Shown here piece by piece: positions 8,801 through 17,377 of a DNA stretch of 64,000 nucleotides. The stretch is taken from assembly GCA_964537055.1 (NCBI GenBank), contig CAZHYV010000003.1:62001-126000 (forward strand). The letters are read 5' to 3'. The notes beneath the pieces were generated by a model that saw only the letters and a program-made list of their open reading frames with translations, ran no database searches and was not told the origin of the DNA. The DNA is from CAZHYV01 sp964537055 (GTDB lineage Bacteria; Myxococcota_A; Polyangia; Palsa-1104; JAEUJZ01). Numbering within the stretch: position 1 is the first letter of the stretch; the number at the start of each line of letters is the position of its first letter. A program made the translations under genes and the position numbers.

Positions 8801-9097
8801 ATGTATAAACCATTCATTCGCCTAATCCTATCAGTCCTCCTTCCTTTTTCTTTCGTAGCTTGTGATCCTATTACGGGTGAGGTTATTGACGGAGTTCCTG
8901 ACCCCTTTGCAATTACGTCAGCCTCGCTGAAGAATGCCCAAGTTCAAGCATGTGCCCAAGGTCTAGGAACAAGCGCAAACTCAGTTGCTGAAACAGGAAT
9001 GGCCGTAGGAGAGCATTACGTGATTTGGGTGATAGATTCTTCTGGCCAAAGAAATCTTTTTGACGCAACCGCAAGCTCAGAGAATCCAAAGGTTTAA
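8801..9097 (+). CDS. Small lipoprotein of unknown function
   Basis: 98 residues with a lipoprotein signal peptide: a basic start, a hydrophobic core (LILSVLLPFSFVA) and the lipid-attachment Cys at about residue 21 (FSFVACD). The mature part (~78 residues) has one further Cys and no motif I recognise. TGGAG lies upstream of the ATG. The next gene follows after 14 bases on the same strand, so the two are probably co-transcribed. Confidence 0.7.
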   Translation: MYKPFIRLILSVLLPFSFVACDPITGEVIDGVPDPFAITSASLKNAQVQACAQGLGTSANSVAETGMAVGEHYVIWVIDSSGQRNLFDATASSENPKV

Positions 9098-9111
9098 GCG
9101 AACATTCCTCT

Positions 9112-9639
9112 ATGCAACTAGGTTACAAATCAAAAATTTGGGTACTTTTGCTTGCTGCTGTAATCATTTTGGTAAGCGGATATTATGTTTACTTAAGACA
9201 GCGCGTCTTTGCTGGAATGTCAATGGATAGTGACACCTATGCCTATTTTTGGTTTGCGCCCTCATGGGTAAAGAATGTTCCCAAGCCATACATGGTCGGT
9301 TCAGCGGCAGTTTACATCAAAGGATACGATGGTGGCCCACCTGGAATTTATGAGGTTAACTATTCCTCTCGTCAGGTACCGGCCAAAATTCCATTTCAGC
9401 TCGAAGAATATTTACAAAACCTTGGGCTTTCCCAATGCAGGGGAAAAGGCTGTTCAGAAACCAGCCCCTCCGAGTATCGAGCAACTTGGCTGTCTCGTGA
9501 AGGACAGGATATTCGAGAAAGAGTCGAAGTTCTCATTCAACCGAATAAGAACGGAATTTCATTCGTACGAGTTCGTAGGGTTTGGTGTCTACCCTCATAC
9601 TACGCTTGTGGAATGGGTTTTTATGGGTTAGATTCTTGA
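9112..9639 (+). CDS. Membrane-anchored protein of unknown function
   Basis: 175 residues. One N-terminal transmembrane segment (about residues 9-28, IWVLLLAAVIILVSGYYVYL) is followed by an extracytoplasmic domain with four cysteines (CRGKGC, and WCLPSYYAC near the C-terminus) that could form disulfides. No family recognised. No clear ribosome-binding site; it starts 14 bases after the preceding lipoprotein gene and may be translated by coupling. Confidence 0.6.
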   Translation: MQLGYKSKIWVLLLAAVIILVSGYYVYLRQRVFAGMSMDSDTYAYFWFAPSWVKNVPKPYMVGSAAVYIKGYDGGPPGIYEVNYSSRQVPAKIPFQLEEYLQNLGLSQCRGKGCSETSPSEYRATWLSREGQDIRERVEVLIQPNKNGISFVRVRRVWCLPSYYACGMGFYGLDS

Positions 9640-9706
9640 ATGAAGAGCGAATAGGAAAGCCTGCGTCCAAGAGGATAAAGTTCTTCCTATTTATATGAAA
9701 AAGAGA

Positions 9707-9780
<74 letters not shown>

Positions 9781-9791
9781 AAGAGAGTACT

Positions 9792-9820
9792 AGTTAACCT
9801 GATCTGGGTATAGTCGTCAA
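9792..9820 (-). promoter_or_regulatory. Candidate promoter of tRNA-Asn
   Basis: On the minus strand TTGACG (9820-9815) is followed after exactly 17 bases by TTAACT (9797-9792). Transcription would start near 9785, a few bases upstream of the mature tRNA 5' end at 9779. The -35 is good and the -10 weak. Confidence 0.45.
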
Positions 9821-9905
9821 GTTTGTTTTTGTGTCTGATTTAAATTCGATATCATTTCTTTCGTACGAGTGATGACCGATCGGGTTACCTAGGAGACACA
9901 GGAAG

Positions 9906-10523
9906 TCATAAATGCGAAGCGACCACCTGTTGAATTTGGAGACGGACTTGCTCGAGCGGCAAGGAGCCATCCAGCACCACCACCGACTCTTGTTCTCTTT
10001 TTAGATAATCGATGCCAGAACGATAAAGAGAAGCAACCTTCTCAAGGAATGCCTCAGCCTCATACAGCTCACGAGCGGAGTTCCGAAGCTTTCTTCGCTG
10101 TGCCGCAACTTCGGTAGGTACATCTAGAAAAATCATCAGATCCGGCGAGTAAACTCCCTCATTGGCTGAAAGGATGAATGCTTGGGGGACGCCTGAGGCT
10201 TGTTGGTAGGCTAACGAAGAAAGCAAATATCGGTCACAAACCACATGCGTGCCACGTCTTAATTGAGGAAGTACCTCGTTCTCAAGGTGATCGTGACGAT
10301 CTGCAGCAAAAAGAAGCGCCATGGATTCTTTTGGGGGAGTTTTGCTTTGTCCCTTTAAGAACGTCCGGATGAATTGGCCGATTTCACCCTGGGAGGGCTC
10401 GGCAGTTCGATAGACGGGCATTTGGCGAGATTGAAACCATTCCACCAAGTATTGTGATTGGCTGGTGGTTCCAGCACCATCTAATCCCTCAAGTACAATC
10501 AATTTCCCTGGAAGCCGCTCCAT
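9906..10523 (-). CDS. tmk: Thymidylate kinase with atypical P-loop
   Basis: About 205 residues; phosphorylates dTMP to dTDP. The family blocks are present: the P-loop region (EGLDGAGTTSQ), the DR motif (VVCDRYLLSSLAYQ) and DLMIFLDVPTEVAAQRR. The start at 10523 gives MERLPGKLIVLEG, a normal N-terminus; the frame is open 12 codons further. The P-loop has Thr19 where the Walker A Lys is expected (GAGTT, not GAGKT). I recall Lys-less P-loops in other bacterial dTMP kinases, so it is probably functional, but this deserves a check. No other tmk lies in the window. Confidence 0.9.
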   Translation of the reverse strand: MERLPGKLIVLEGLDGAGTTSQSQYLVEWFQSRQMPVYRTAEPSQGEIGQFIRTFLKGQSKTPPKESMALLFAADRHDHLENEVLPQLRRGTHVVCDRYLLSSLAYQQASGVPQAFILSANEGVYSPDLMIFLDVPTEVAAQRRKLRNSARELYEAEAFLEKVASLYRSGIDYLKREQESVVVLDGSLPLEQVRLQIQQVVASHL

Positions 10524-10701
10524 GCTAAAAAGAATGCCCAACGTTCGAAAGAGCGTCAAGAAAATCAGAGAGACATTTTTATCTTAGAGAAAGGTACTGG
10601 CCAGACAATCTTGCGACCCCACGTCAAGAAGAGTTGACAGAAAAGCAGGGTTGCTGCAAATTTCTACATTCAACATTGATCATTGTTTGGAGGAACCACT
10701 T

Positions 10702-10890
10702 ATGGGTCGTGGAGATAGTCGTAGTACGTTAAAGATGAAACGTCGTAAGGCACAAACCAGCATGAAAGAGCGGATTGCTCGGCGGAAGGAAGACAAACAA
10801 GCTCAACCAAAAGCGAAAACAACCGCTTCTACAGTAGCAGCAAAGCCTTCTGCTACGGGCGCAAAGGTTCGTAAGAAACCTACCGCCTAA
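10702..10890 (+). CDS. Small basic protein, MGRGD-type
   Basis: 62 residues starting MGRGDSRSTLKMKRRKAQT. I chose the ATG at 10702 because GGAGG lies eight bases upstream; the frame is open 17 codons further but without a signal. The N-terminal half is very basic (KMKRRK, KERIARRKED). The C-terminal half is an Ala/Lys/Thr-rich, low-complexity tail (TTASTVAAKPSATGAK). The composition suggests nucleic-acid or ribosome binding. The MGRGD start recalls small ribosomal protein bTHX but the rest does not match, so no name is given. Confidence 0.65.
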   Translation: MGRGDSRSTLKMKRRKAQTSMKERIARRKEDKQAQPKAKTTASTVAAKPSATGAKVRKKPTA

Positions 10891-10993
10891 AGCGAAAGTC
10901 CTCTGAGAAAGCCCTAGGTACCCATCTTGTCTTGGCAAAGGCTGACCTAAGAGCAGACTTTTCTTCTTCTCCCACTTTTAAAGGGAAACCTTG

Positions 10994-12523
10994 ATGAAGA
11001 AATATATCGTAGCGATTGATCAGGGTACCACAGGAACCACGGTACTTATCCTGGACAAAACCATGCAAATTTGTGGCCGAGGATATGCCGAGGTGCCACA
11101 ACACTTCCCTAAGCCAGGCTGGGTAGAGCAAGCGGGAGAGAACATTTGGAACTCTGTGCTAAAGGCGCTAGGGCAAGCATTGTCCCAAGCTGCCTGCGAT
11201 CCTTTCCACATCGCAGCCATCGGACTTACCAACCAACGCGAAACGGTTTTGTGCTTTGACCGCAAGGGCGTTCCTCTGCACCCTGCGATTGTTTGGCAGG
11301 ATCGCAGGACGGCAGAGGATTGCGAGCGTTTGCGAAGGGAAGGGCATGAACCTTCTCTTCAAAAGCAGACCGGCCTTTTGCTTGATCCCTATTTCTCTGC
11401 CACTAAAATGGCGTGGCTTTTGCAAACGTTTCCAAGCCTTCGCAAAAAGGTGGAAGCAGGAGAGGCGCTTTTTGGAACGGTCGATGCCTTTTTAATGTAT
11501 CGCCTAAGCGGAACTAAGTCCTACGTGAGTGATGTTACCAATGCTTCAAGGACTTTGCTGTTTGATCTAGACACGCTCTCGTTTTCAGAGAAGTTATGCT
11601 CCCTGTTTGGTGTCCCCCTATATGCTTTACCGTCTATCGTACCCTCACAGGGAATTTGTGCCAAAACGATGTCTGTCCCAGGCATCCCAGATGGCATCCC
11701 GATTGCTGCAGTTTTAGGTGATCAGCAAGCGGCACTATTCGGACAGGGATGCCTTTCTGAGGGACAAGCCAAATGCACCTATGGAACAGGCGCCTTCCTT
11801 CTCCTAAATACAGGAGAACGGAGGGTGCATTCCTCTTCTCGTCTTTTGGGAACAGTTGCCTGGCAGAGAGAACAGAGCTCTTCGAGGATGACTCAAGCGG
11901 AAACGGCTTATGCGAAGACGGTTGATAAAAGGGTGGCCTATGCCCTCGAGGGAAGTGCCTTTGTAGCGGGTTCCTTCATCCAATGGTTACGGGATGGACT
12001 TGGATTGATCCAAGCCTCGGGGGAGATCGAATCTCTTGCCGCTTCGGTGCCTGATTCAGGGGGAGTTACAGTGGTTCCCGCACTTACCGGCCTAGGGGCT
12101 CCGTATTGGCAACCTGAGGCTCGGGGCCTATGTTGGGGGATGACTCGAGGAACAACCCGGGGTCATATTGCCAGGGCGTCATTAGAGGGAATTGCGCTAC
12201 AAATTTGCGATTTGGTAGAAGCCATGGAAAAAGATACGGGAGTGTCGCTGCAAAGCCTTCGCGTTGATGGGGGAATGGCAAAAAATGATTTGTTCCTCCA
12301 AATTCAAGCAGACTTGCTCCATTGTGAAATCATCCGCTCAAGACAGATTGAAGCTACTGCACTAGGGGTAGGTTTTTTGGCAGGGATTGAGGTGGAAATG
12401 ATAAGCGAAGAATTTCCCCAAACGCAGCTTCACGAAGACAGGCGGTTTATGCCAAGCCTTTCTAATGCGGAGCGGAAATCGCTAAAACATCGCTGGAAAG
12501 AGGCTGTGGCACGAAGCTATTGA
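10994..12523 (+). CDS. glpK: Glycerol kinase
   Basis: A 509-residue FGGY-family kinase that converts glycerol and ATP to sn-glycerol 3-phosphate. Visible blocks: the N-terminal phosphate-1 motif (VAIDQGTTGTTVLILDK), NQRETV, VWQDRRTAEDC with the glycerol-binding Arg region, GDQQAALFGQGC with the catalytic Asp, YGTGAFLLLNTG, and LRVDGGMAKNDLFLQIQ at the adenosine site. The ATG at 10994 is favoured over the TTG one codon earlier; AAAGGGAAACC lies upstream. Its partner dehydrogenase GlpD is in this window but ~34 kb away, so there is no glp operon here, and no GlpF facilitator is seen. Confidence 0.95.
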   Translation: MKKYIVAIDQGTTGTTVLILDKTMQICGRGYAEVPQHFPKPGWVEQAGENIWNSVLKALGQALSQAACDPFHIAAIGLTNQRETVLCFDRKGVPLHPAIVWQDRRTAEDCERLRREGHEPSLQKQTGLLLDPYFSATKMAWLLQTFPSLRKKVEAGEALFGTVDAFLMYRLSGTKSYVSDVTNASRTLLFDLDTLSFSEKLCSLFGVPLYALPSIVPSQGICAKTMSVPGIPDGIPIAAVLGDQQAALFGQGCLSEGQAKCTYGTGAFLLLNTGERRVHSSSRLLGTVAWQREQSSSRMTQAETAYAKTVDKRVAYALEGSAFVAGSFIQWLRDGLGLIQASGEIESLAASVPDSGGVTVVPALTGLGAPYWQPEARGLCWGMTRGTTRGHIARASLEGIALQICDLVEAMEKDTGVSLQSLRVDGGMAKNDLFLQIQADLLHCEIIRSRQIEATALGVGFLAGIEVEMISEEFPQTQLHEDRRFMPSLSNAERKSLKHRWKEAVARSY

Positions 12524-12698
12524 TTGTATAAGTCTGGATAGCTATAGCTTTGATGCCAAGGTGGACAACGGCTAACGTAAGCCCATATTTTGGCCCTAAC
12601 CCTTGTGACCCTTGTACTTCTTGATAGACCTTTCCGTAGAGCTTGAGTTATATCAAAGTCGTTAAACTTATTCATATCTATTCCTGAAAGGACTCCTT

Positions 12699-13289
12699 AT
12701 GAAAAAAATATTATGGATAGCTGCAATCCTCACCTCTGGATTGGCCTCTTGTTCATCTTCTACAAAAAATACCATTTCAGAAGATATAAACCATTCCTTG
12801 CTGGAAGAACGTGTTGGAATTGAAGTGCAGGTACGACGCTATAAAGATTTATTGGTGGGGAATCCTGCTTTAAATATACCTTCTATTGATGTGTGTGAGG
12901 GGAGGAGTCATTTAGATTGTCAAATCTATTATACCCAAAAGCTTGAAGGTAATCAGGATGATGAAGAGGTAACAAAACATAACGCTTTAGCATGTGCTGT
13001 TCGAAAGAGAATAGAAGGTTTGGAACTTGCACTTCAAATATCTCTATCTGCCGAAGATGATGGGGTGCGACAATTGAAAAGAGGCCCCAGTATAGCGAAT
13101 GTACTTATTTTGCAACAGCTCCAGGTCTCGCGAAAACAAATGGAGGGCCTACAGGGGTTAATTCGCTACCATGCAAACCAGGGTAAATATGTCCAAGGAG
13201 AATCTTCTCAAGGAGACTCTGTCGATGAAAGCCAGATAGCAGCAGCGGAAGTGAAAGATGAATCTAAGTCCGAAGATAGCTCCTCTTAA
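12699..13289 (+). CDS. Lipoprotein of unknown function
   Basis: 196 residues with a lipoprotein signal (KKILWIAAILTSGLASC; attachment Cys at about residue 18). The mature region is largely predicted helical, with two Cys-containing segments (DVCEGRSHLDC), and ends in an acidic, Ser-rich tail (VKDESKSEDSSS). GAAAGGA lies upstream of the ATG. Its stop overlaps the stop of the convergent murA by four bases. No family recognised; an envelope-attached structural role is a guess. Confidence 0.7.
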   Translation: MKKILWIAAILTSGLASCSSSTKNTISEDINHSLLEERVGIEVQVRRYKDLLVGNPALNIPSIDVCEGRSHLDCQIYYTQKLEGNQDDEEVTKHNALACAVRKRIEGLELALQISLSAEDDGVRQLKRGPSIANVLILQQLQVSRKQMEGLQGLIRYHANQGKYVQGESSQGDSVDESQIAAAEVKDESKSEDSSS

Positions 13290-14563
13290 GCTGTTTGCTC
13301 AGAAAATGATTTACCCCGCGAAATACGAGCGCCTAACTTTGTTAGTTTCGCCTCCATTCGCTCGTACCCTCGGTCCAAATGATCAATCCCCTCGACCGTA
13401 GTAGCCCCTTTCGCTGAAAGCCCAGCAAGAACCAGACTGGCCGAGGCCCGCAAATCCGTGCCTTTTACCTGTGCTTTCGTGAAGTGTTCGATGCCTTGGA
13501 TGGTTGCTACGCGTCCATTGAGGTTGATACGGGCTCCCATCTTCTGTAGCTCAAGCGCATGCATAAAACGGTTTTCAAAAATGGTTTCGTGGACTGTAGA
13601 CTCTCCCTGGGCCAGGCAAGCGAGCGTCAAAAATTGGGCCTGCAAATCTGTTGGGAAGCCGGGGTAAGGTTCGGTTTTGATATGAAGTGGGTTCAAACGA
13701 CGAGGGCACCGAATGAAAACAGACGTTTCTGAAACCTCGATCGTGGCGCCTGCTTGTTTTAAAAGGTTTAAGGCAGATTCCATATGGAAGGGATTGCAAT
13801 TTGTGATGTTGACCTCTCCTTGGGTTAAACAGGCGGCCACCAAAAAGGTACCTGCTTCGATTCGATCTGGCATCACCGTGTACTCGATGGGGAAAAGTTC
13901 ATCTGCCCCTTCAATATAAATCGTCGAAGTTCCTTCTCCTTCGATCCGGGCACCCATGAGGCGCAATGCCTTGGCAAGGTCTTCTACCTCAGGCTCTTTG
14001 GCAGCGTTTTTGAGTACGGTGGTTCCCTTGGCCAAGGTGGCTGCCATGAGAAGATTCTCTGTCCCCGTGACAGTGGGCATGTCCAGGTGAATGGACGCCC
14101 CATGAAGCCGACGGGCCTTCGCAACAATGCAGCCCTGTTCCATCGTAATGTTAGCACCCATGGAAGCAAGGCCACGTAGGTGCTGGTCAACGGGGCGAGC
14201 TCCAATGGCATCGCCTCCGGGAAGAGCCAACCGTACGCGTCCATACCGAGCCACCAAGGGGCCTAGCAGCAGAATCGAAGCCCGAATGGCTTTCACCAAA
14301 TCTGACGTCGCTTCAAAATGCTGAAGATGGTTTGTGGTTAGACGTAGGGTGTGCTGTTCATCAGAAAAAATGCTATTGGCCCCCAAGGTATGAAACAAGT
14401 TTGTGAGTGTAGCAATATCATCAAGCGCGGGGACATTCCTAAATGTGCAGGTGGCTGTCGTTAGCAGCGAAGAGCAAAGCAAAGGGAGTGCGGCATTTTT
14501 TGCACCCGAGATGGCAACCTCGCCACGAAGAGGCGTAATTCCTTCAACAATCATTTGATCCAT
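13286..14563 (-). CDS. murA: UDP-N-acetylglucosamine 1-carboxyvinyltransferase, Asp-type active site
   Basis: 425 residues; transfers enolpyruvate from PEP to UDP-GlcNAc, the first committed step of peptidoglycan synthesis. The family N-terminus is clear (GEVAISGAKNAALP, with the Lys22-Asn23 pair), and further blocks are EPEVEDLAKALRLMGA, GFPTDLQAQF and ENRFMHALELQKMGA. The active-site loop reads LPGGDAIGARP: residue 118 is Asp (codon GAT) where most MurA enzymes have the Cys that fosfomycin alkylates (Cys115 in E. coli). Asp there is known from mycobacterial and chlamydial MurA and gives intrinsic fosfomycin resistance with retained activity. Confidence 0.96.
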   Translation of the reverse strand: MDQMIVEGITPLRGEVAISGAKNAALPLLCSSLLTTATCTFRNVPALDDIATLTNLFHTLGANSIFSDEQHTLRLTTNHLQHFEATSDLVKAIRASILLLGPLVARYGRVRLALPGGDAIGARPVDQHLRGLASMGANITMEQGCIVAKARRLHGASIHLDMPTVTGTENLLMAATLAKGTTVLKNAAKEPEVEDLAKALRLMGARIEGEGTSTIYIEGADELFPIEYTVMPDRIEAGTFLVAACLTQGEVNITNCNPFHMESALNLLKQAGATIEVSETSVFIRCPRRLNPLHIKTEPYPGFPTDLQAQFLTLACLAQGESTVHETIFENRFMHALELQKMGARINLNGRVATIQGIEHFTKAQVKGTDLRASASLVLAGLSAKGATTVEGIDHLDRGYERMEAKLTKLGARISRGKSFSEQTA

Positions 14564-14675
14564 AGATGGATATAAGATGTATCAGTCCTTGCGGGATCTC
14601 GCAACTTCCTCGAAGAGAAATCTTTCTCAGTCGCTGAAATTATCATTTTTCAAGGATTAGGTTGAGTTAGAATGG

Positions 14676-15302
14676 TTAGGTATTTTTTACCAGTGTAATA
14701 ACTCGCTGGGGATAGACTGCCGCTTCGGTTTCTGTCTTTTGTGCCATGCCCATGGCCCGTGTAAGAACAAACTCAACCGCGCGTACTCGCTCTTGCATCG
14801 AGGGTGTATGAATGGGCAGGTAAGGGACCCCAAACTGCTCCAAAAACAACTTTACCATGCCGTCTGTACGCACGACCGATTCCCAATCAACCCCAGCACG
14901 AACTCCATCTTCTTTCAGCAGGATTGGATGAGGACGGATGAAGAAGACAACCCCCTGGCAGACCCACTCCATATATTTGCGGAATTCTTCCCCTCCATCA
15001 TGGTACATGATGTCTTTGAGCATGGTAGTGTAGTCTCCCGCGTAGGCAAGATTATCAAACGCTCGATCAGACACAAACCCTTTCTCCTGCAGACGCTCGG
15101 TTGCGATTTGGCGCTGGAACACACGTTTTTGGTACTCGGCCACTTGGTCCATATCTGTGCGAAGGGTATCGAAATTGGTTTCCAGCTCTGCCAGAACGCT
15201 GCGGGCGACCTCGGTAATCATAGGCAGGCCGTAATGACGGCTGACCCAACGAGCCATGGTTGTTTTTCCAGTTGCGTGCGATCCCACAAAATAAATGCGC
15301 AT
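14676..15302 (-). CDS. P-loop ATPase/kinase, NadR-like (AAA_28 type)
   Basis: 208 residues with a Walker A motif at the extreme N-terminus (MRIYFVGSHATGKTTMARW). This is followed by LPMITEVARSVLAE and FVSDRAFDNLAYAGDY, the pattern seen in the nucleoside-kinase half of NadR and related AAA_28 proteins. The N-terminal nucleotidyltransferase and HTH domains of NadR are absent, so ribosylnicotinamide kinase activity is possible but not shown. It lies between murA (same strand) and the divergent FHA-GGDEF operon. Confidence 0.7.
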   Translation of the reverse strand: MRIYFVGSHATGKTTMARWVSRHYGLPMITEVARSVLAELETNFDTLRTDMDQVAEYQKRVFQRQIATERLQEKGFVSDRAFDNLAYAGDYTTMLKDIMYHDGGEEFRKYMEWVCQGVVFFIRPHPILLKEDGVRAGVDWESVVRTDGMVKLFLEQFGVPYLPIHTPSMQERVRAVEFVLTRAMGMAQKTETEAAVYPQRVITLVKNT

Positions 15303-15429
15303 GGGTAGGAACTAGCCATAGCTTGGGCTTTGCTGTCAAGTTGGAACGAAAAAAGTTTCTTCTGTGACAATGAATATTTCAGAAAATACAAATCCTTGCT
15401 ATAGAGGGGATCCGACATAAAGGATCATT

Positions 15430-16305
15430 ATGAGCATAGGCGCAGCATTTTTGGTAACAGTCCTGATTCCTCCGGGAGACCATCATGATTTAGGAAGGAG
15501 GTATCTCCTGGCTCCTGATGGGACGACCTTGGGAAATAGTGCGGAGGCAGATATTTTACTTCGGCTGGATTCATCAACTCCTTGCCATGTGCGGTTGAGG
15601 CAAGAGGACGACTCTTGGTACCTTGTAGATTTGGCAGAATTTAGTGGGGCTTATATCAATGGGCTCATTGTCCAAAATAGTCAGATTTTCGACGGAGATA
15701 TCTTACAAATTGGTTCCCTGGGTTTCGAATTTTGTTCAGGAACTGGTATCAAAATAGGTTACTTTGAACAAATCGAGCACCTCTTACAGGAGGATTTTCT
15801 CACGCGTGCTTATAATCGAAGTTTTTCGATGAATCTTCTTCAACTTGAGGTAAGTCGATACAATCGATGGCTGACGGATGAAAAAGATCCCTTCTCTCCA
15901 AGGAGGCCCAACCCGATTTCACTCATTTTTATAGATACAGATAACTTTGGAATGATTAACAAAAAGTATGGGCATGCTGTAGGGGATGGCGTGTTACGAG
16001 AAATGGTACGTCGTGTCAAACTAGGTCTTCGACCTACAGACATTATTGCTCGATACGGAGGTGAAGAATTTGTGGTTGTTCTTTTGGATACACCCTTAGA
16101 TTATGCAAAAGAGACAGCGGAAGAAATTCGACAATCTATTGCAAATACACCTTTTCTTGTGGATGAGCAACGGGCAGTTGAGATGACCGTTTCCTGCGGA
16201 GTTTCTGAATTGGAAGCAGGCATGGATGCAAATGCCCTGGTCCAATCTGCCGACGCAAAAATGAGATTAGCAAAGAATCAGGGAAAAAACCGGATTGTTG
16301 TTTGA
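15430..16305 (+). CDS. FHA-domain diguanylate cyclase (GGDEF)
   Basis: 291 residues. An FHA-like phosphothreonine-recognition domain covers about residues 20-105 (GTTLGNSAEADILLRL, YINGLIVQNSQIF), then a GGDEF domain from residue ~120 (DFLTRAYNR, FIDTDNFGMINKKYGH). The catalytic motif GGEEF is at 210-214 and an allosteric I-site, RPTD, lies at 201-204, exactly five residues before it. All elements for making c-di-GMP from two GTP, with product inhibition, are present. No membrane segment is seen. AAAGGATC precedes the ATG. The three methyltransferase genes follow on the same strand after gaps of 52, 27 and 26 bases, so this should be the first gene of a four-gene operon linking a c-di-GMP signal to them. 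Confidence 0.9.
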   Translation: MSIGAAFLVTVLIPPGDHHDLGRRYLLAPDGTTLGNSAEADILLRLDSSTPCHVRLRQEDDSWYLVDLAEFSGAYINGLIVQNSQIFDGDILQIGSLGFEFCSGTGIKIGYFEQIEHLLQEDFLTRAYNRSFSMNLLQLEVSRYNRWLTDEKDPFSPRRPNPISLIFIDTDNFGMINKKYGHAVGDGVLREMVRRVKLGLRPTDIIARYGGEEFVVVLLDTPLDYAKETAEEIRQSIANTPFLVDEQRAVEMTVSCGVSELEAGMDANALVQSADAKMRLAKNQGKNRIVV

Positions 16306-16357
16306 TTATTCTTAACGAAGGTCTTATCAGGATAAATAGAGAAAAGAGGCAGATTTT

Positions 16358-17350
16358 ATGCAAATCAATGGCTGGCGAGCCCCAGATTACAACCATATTG
16401 ACCTAACTCAGCAGATTGCCCAGCAGTTTTCAAGGCCTGAGGGAGGTTCCATTGATCAATCGTTTCATTATATCGACCCTTATGGGGCCTCAGAGTGGTA
16501 TTCTATTTGTCGTCAGTCTCATTATCTATCCATGTTTGACAATCTACCGGTTGATTGGCCTGACTGGCTGGCAAAAATTGTACTGCATCATATAAAGCAA
16601 ACCTCTTTCCACCCAGGCAAGGTAGATGTCGTTGGCTTGGGGGTGGGGGATGGGCAGAAAGAAACGCTGGTCTGTAGTGGACTTTACCGAGCCAGCGCAT
16701 GGCAGCGGTTACGATGTTTTTTGGTTGATCTGAGTCCTGCCTTGTTAACCGAAGCCCATACTCACTTTGTTGATACATTTACAGATAAGAGGAATGTAGA
16801 GTCAAAATGGATTTTGGGAGATTTTCATCAACTTCCCAAATACAAAGAATTGTTTGCTGATCCAGTCGATGCCCATGTAATACGAATTGCTACCATGTTT
16901 GGGGAAACCCTGGCCAATCTACGGAATGAGAGAGATTTTATTCAACATAGCTTAAAAGCGTTTAAACCGGGCGACTTGCTTATTGTCGATGTGGCTTTAG
17001 GATTTGCGCCTCACGATCGTCCTGATCTTATCCAGAAAGCAGATCCCTTTTTCCAATCAACGACAGTGAAAGATTGGATGATTCGAAGCTTAAAACGGAA
17101 TCGTCCTGGCGTTCGAGAGATTCAACTTGAGATGCTGGTGAAGCACGGCCTCTCTGCATTTCCAAATGCATATACGATTGAGATTCAGGCAACGGCTGAT
17201 CAAAGATCCGTGTTTTCCCTTTTACAGCAGCACCGTTACGTTGCAGACGATTTTGTAAAAACTTTTATGTCATTAGGATGGAGACCTTTGGAAGGTAGAC
17301 AATATGGCTATCTGAAGCGACAGCTCATTTATATTTTTGCGAAAAAATAA
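16358..17350 (+). CDS. EgtD-like SAM-dependent methyltransferase, paralogue 1
   Basis: 330 residues, no signal peptide. The Rossmann-type SAM motif I is VDVVGLGVGDGQKETLV (about residues 88-104); motif II is RCFLVDLSP; then LGDFHQLPKYKELF, RIATMFGETLANLRNE and KPGDLLIVDVALGFAPHD. The order and spacing match the histidine-specific methyltransferase (EgtD, ergothioneine) family. An N-terminal block (PEGGSIDQSFHYIDPYGASEWY) is shared by all paralogues here. The Asn in LANLRNE lines up with the EgtD residue that holds the histidine amino group, so an amino-acid-like substrate is possible. No egtB or other ergothioneine gene is near. Its first codons share 23 identical bases with paralogue 3. Confidence 0.8.
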   Translation: MQINGWRAPDYNHIDLTQQIAQQFSRPEGGSIDQSFHYIDPYGASEWYSICRQSHYLSMFDNLPVDWPDWLAKIVLHHIKQTSFHPGKVDVVGLGVGDGQKETLVCSGLYRASAWQRLRCFLVDLSPALLTEAHTHFVDTFTDKRNVESKWILGDFHQLPKYKELFADPVDAHVIRIATMFGETLANLRNERDFIQHSLKAFKPGDLLIVDVALGFAPHDRPDLIQKADPFFQSTTVKDWMIRSLKRNRPGVREIQLEMLVKHGLSAFPNAYTIEIQATADQRSVFSLLQQHRYVADDFVKTFMSLGWRPLEGRQYGYLKRQLIYIFAKK

Positions 17351-17377
17351 ACTCGTCTAAAAAGGAAAGGAATGGCC

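Noticed and set aside
10702..10890. Naming the small basic protein ribosomal protein bTHX
   Set aside because: Only the MGRGD start is similar; the length and the remainder do not match.
12517..12675. A 52-codon minus-strand ORF between glpK and the lipoprotein gene, with an AGGA before its ATG
   Set aside because: Composition is not convincing, no family is recognised, and it overlaps the probable promoter region of the lipoprotein and the 3' end of glpK.
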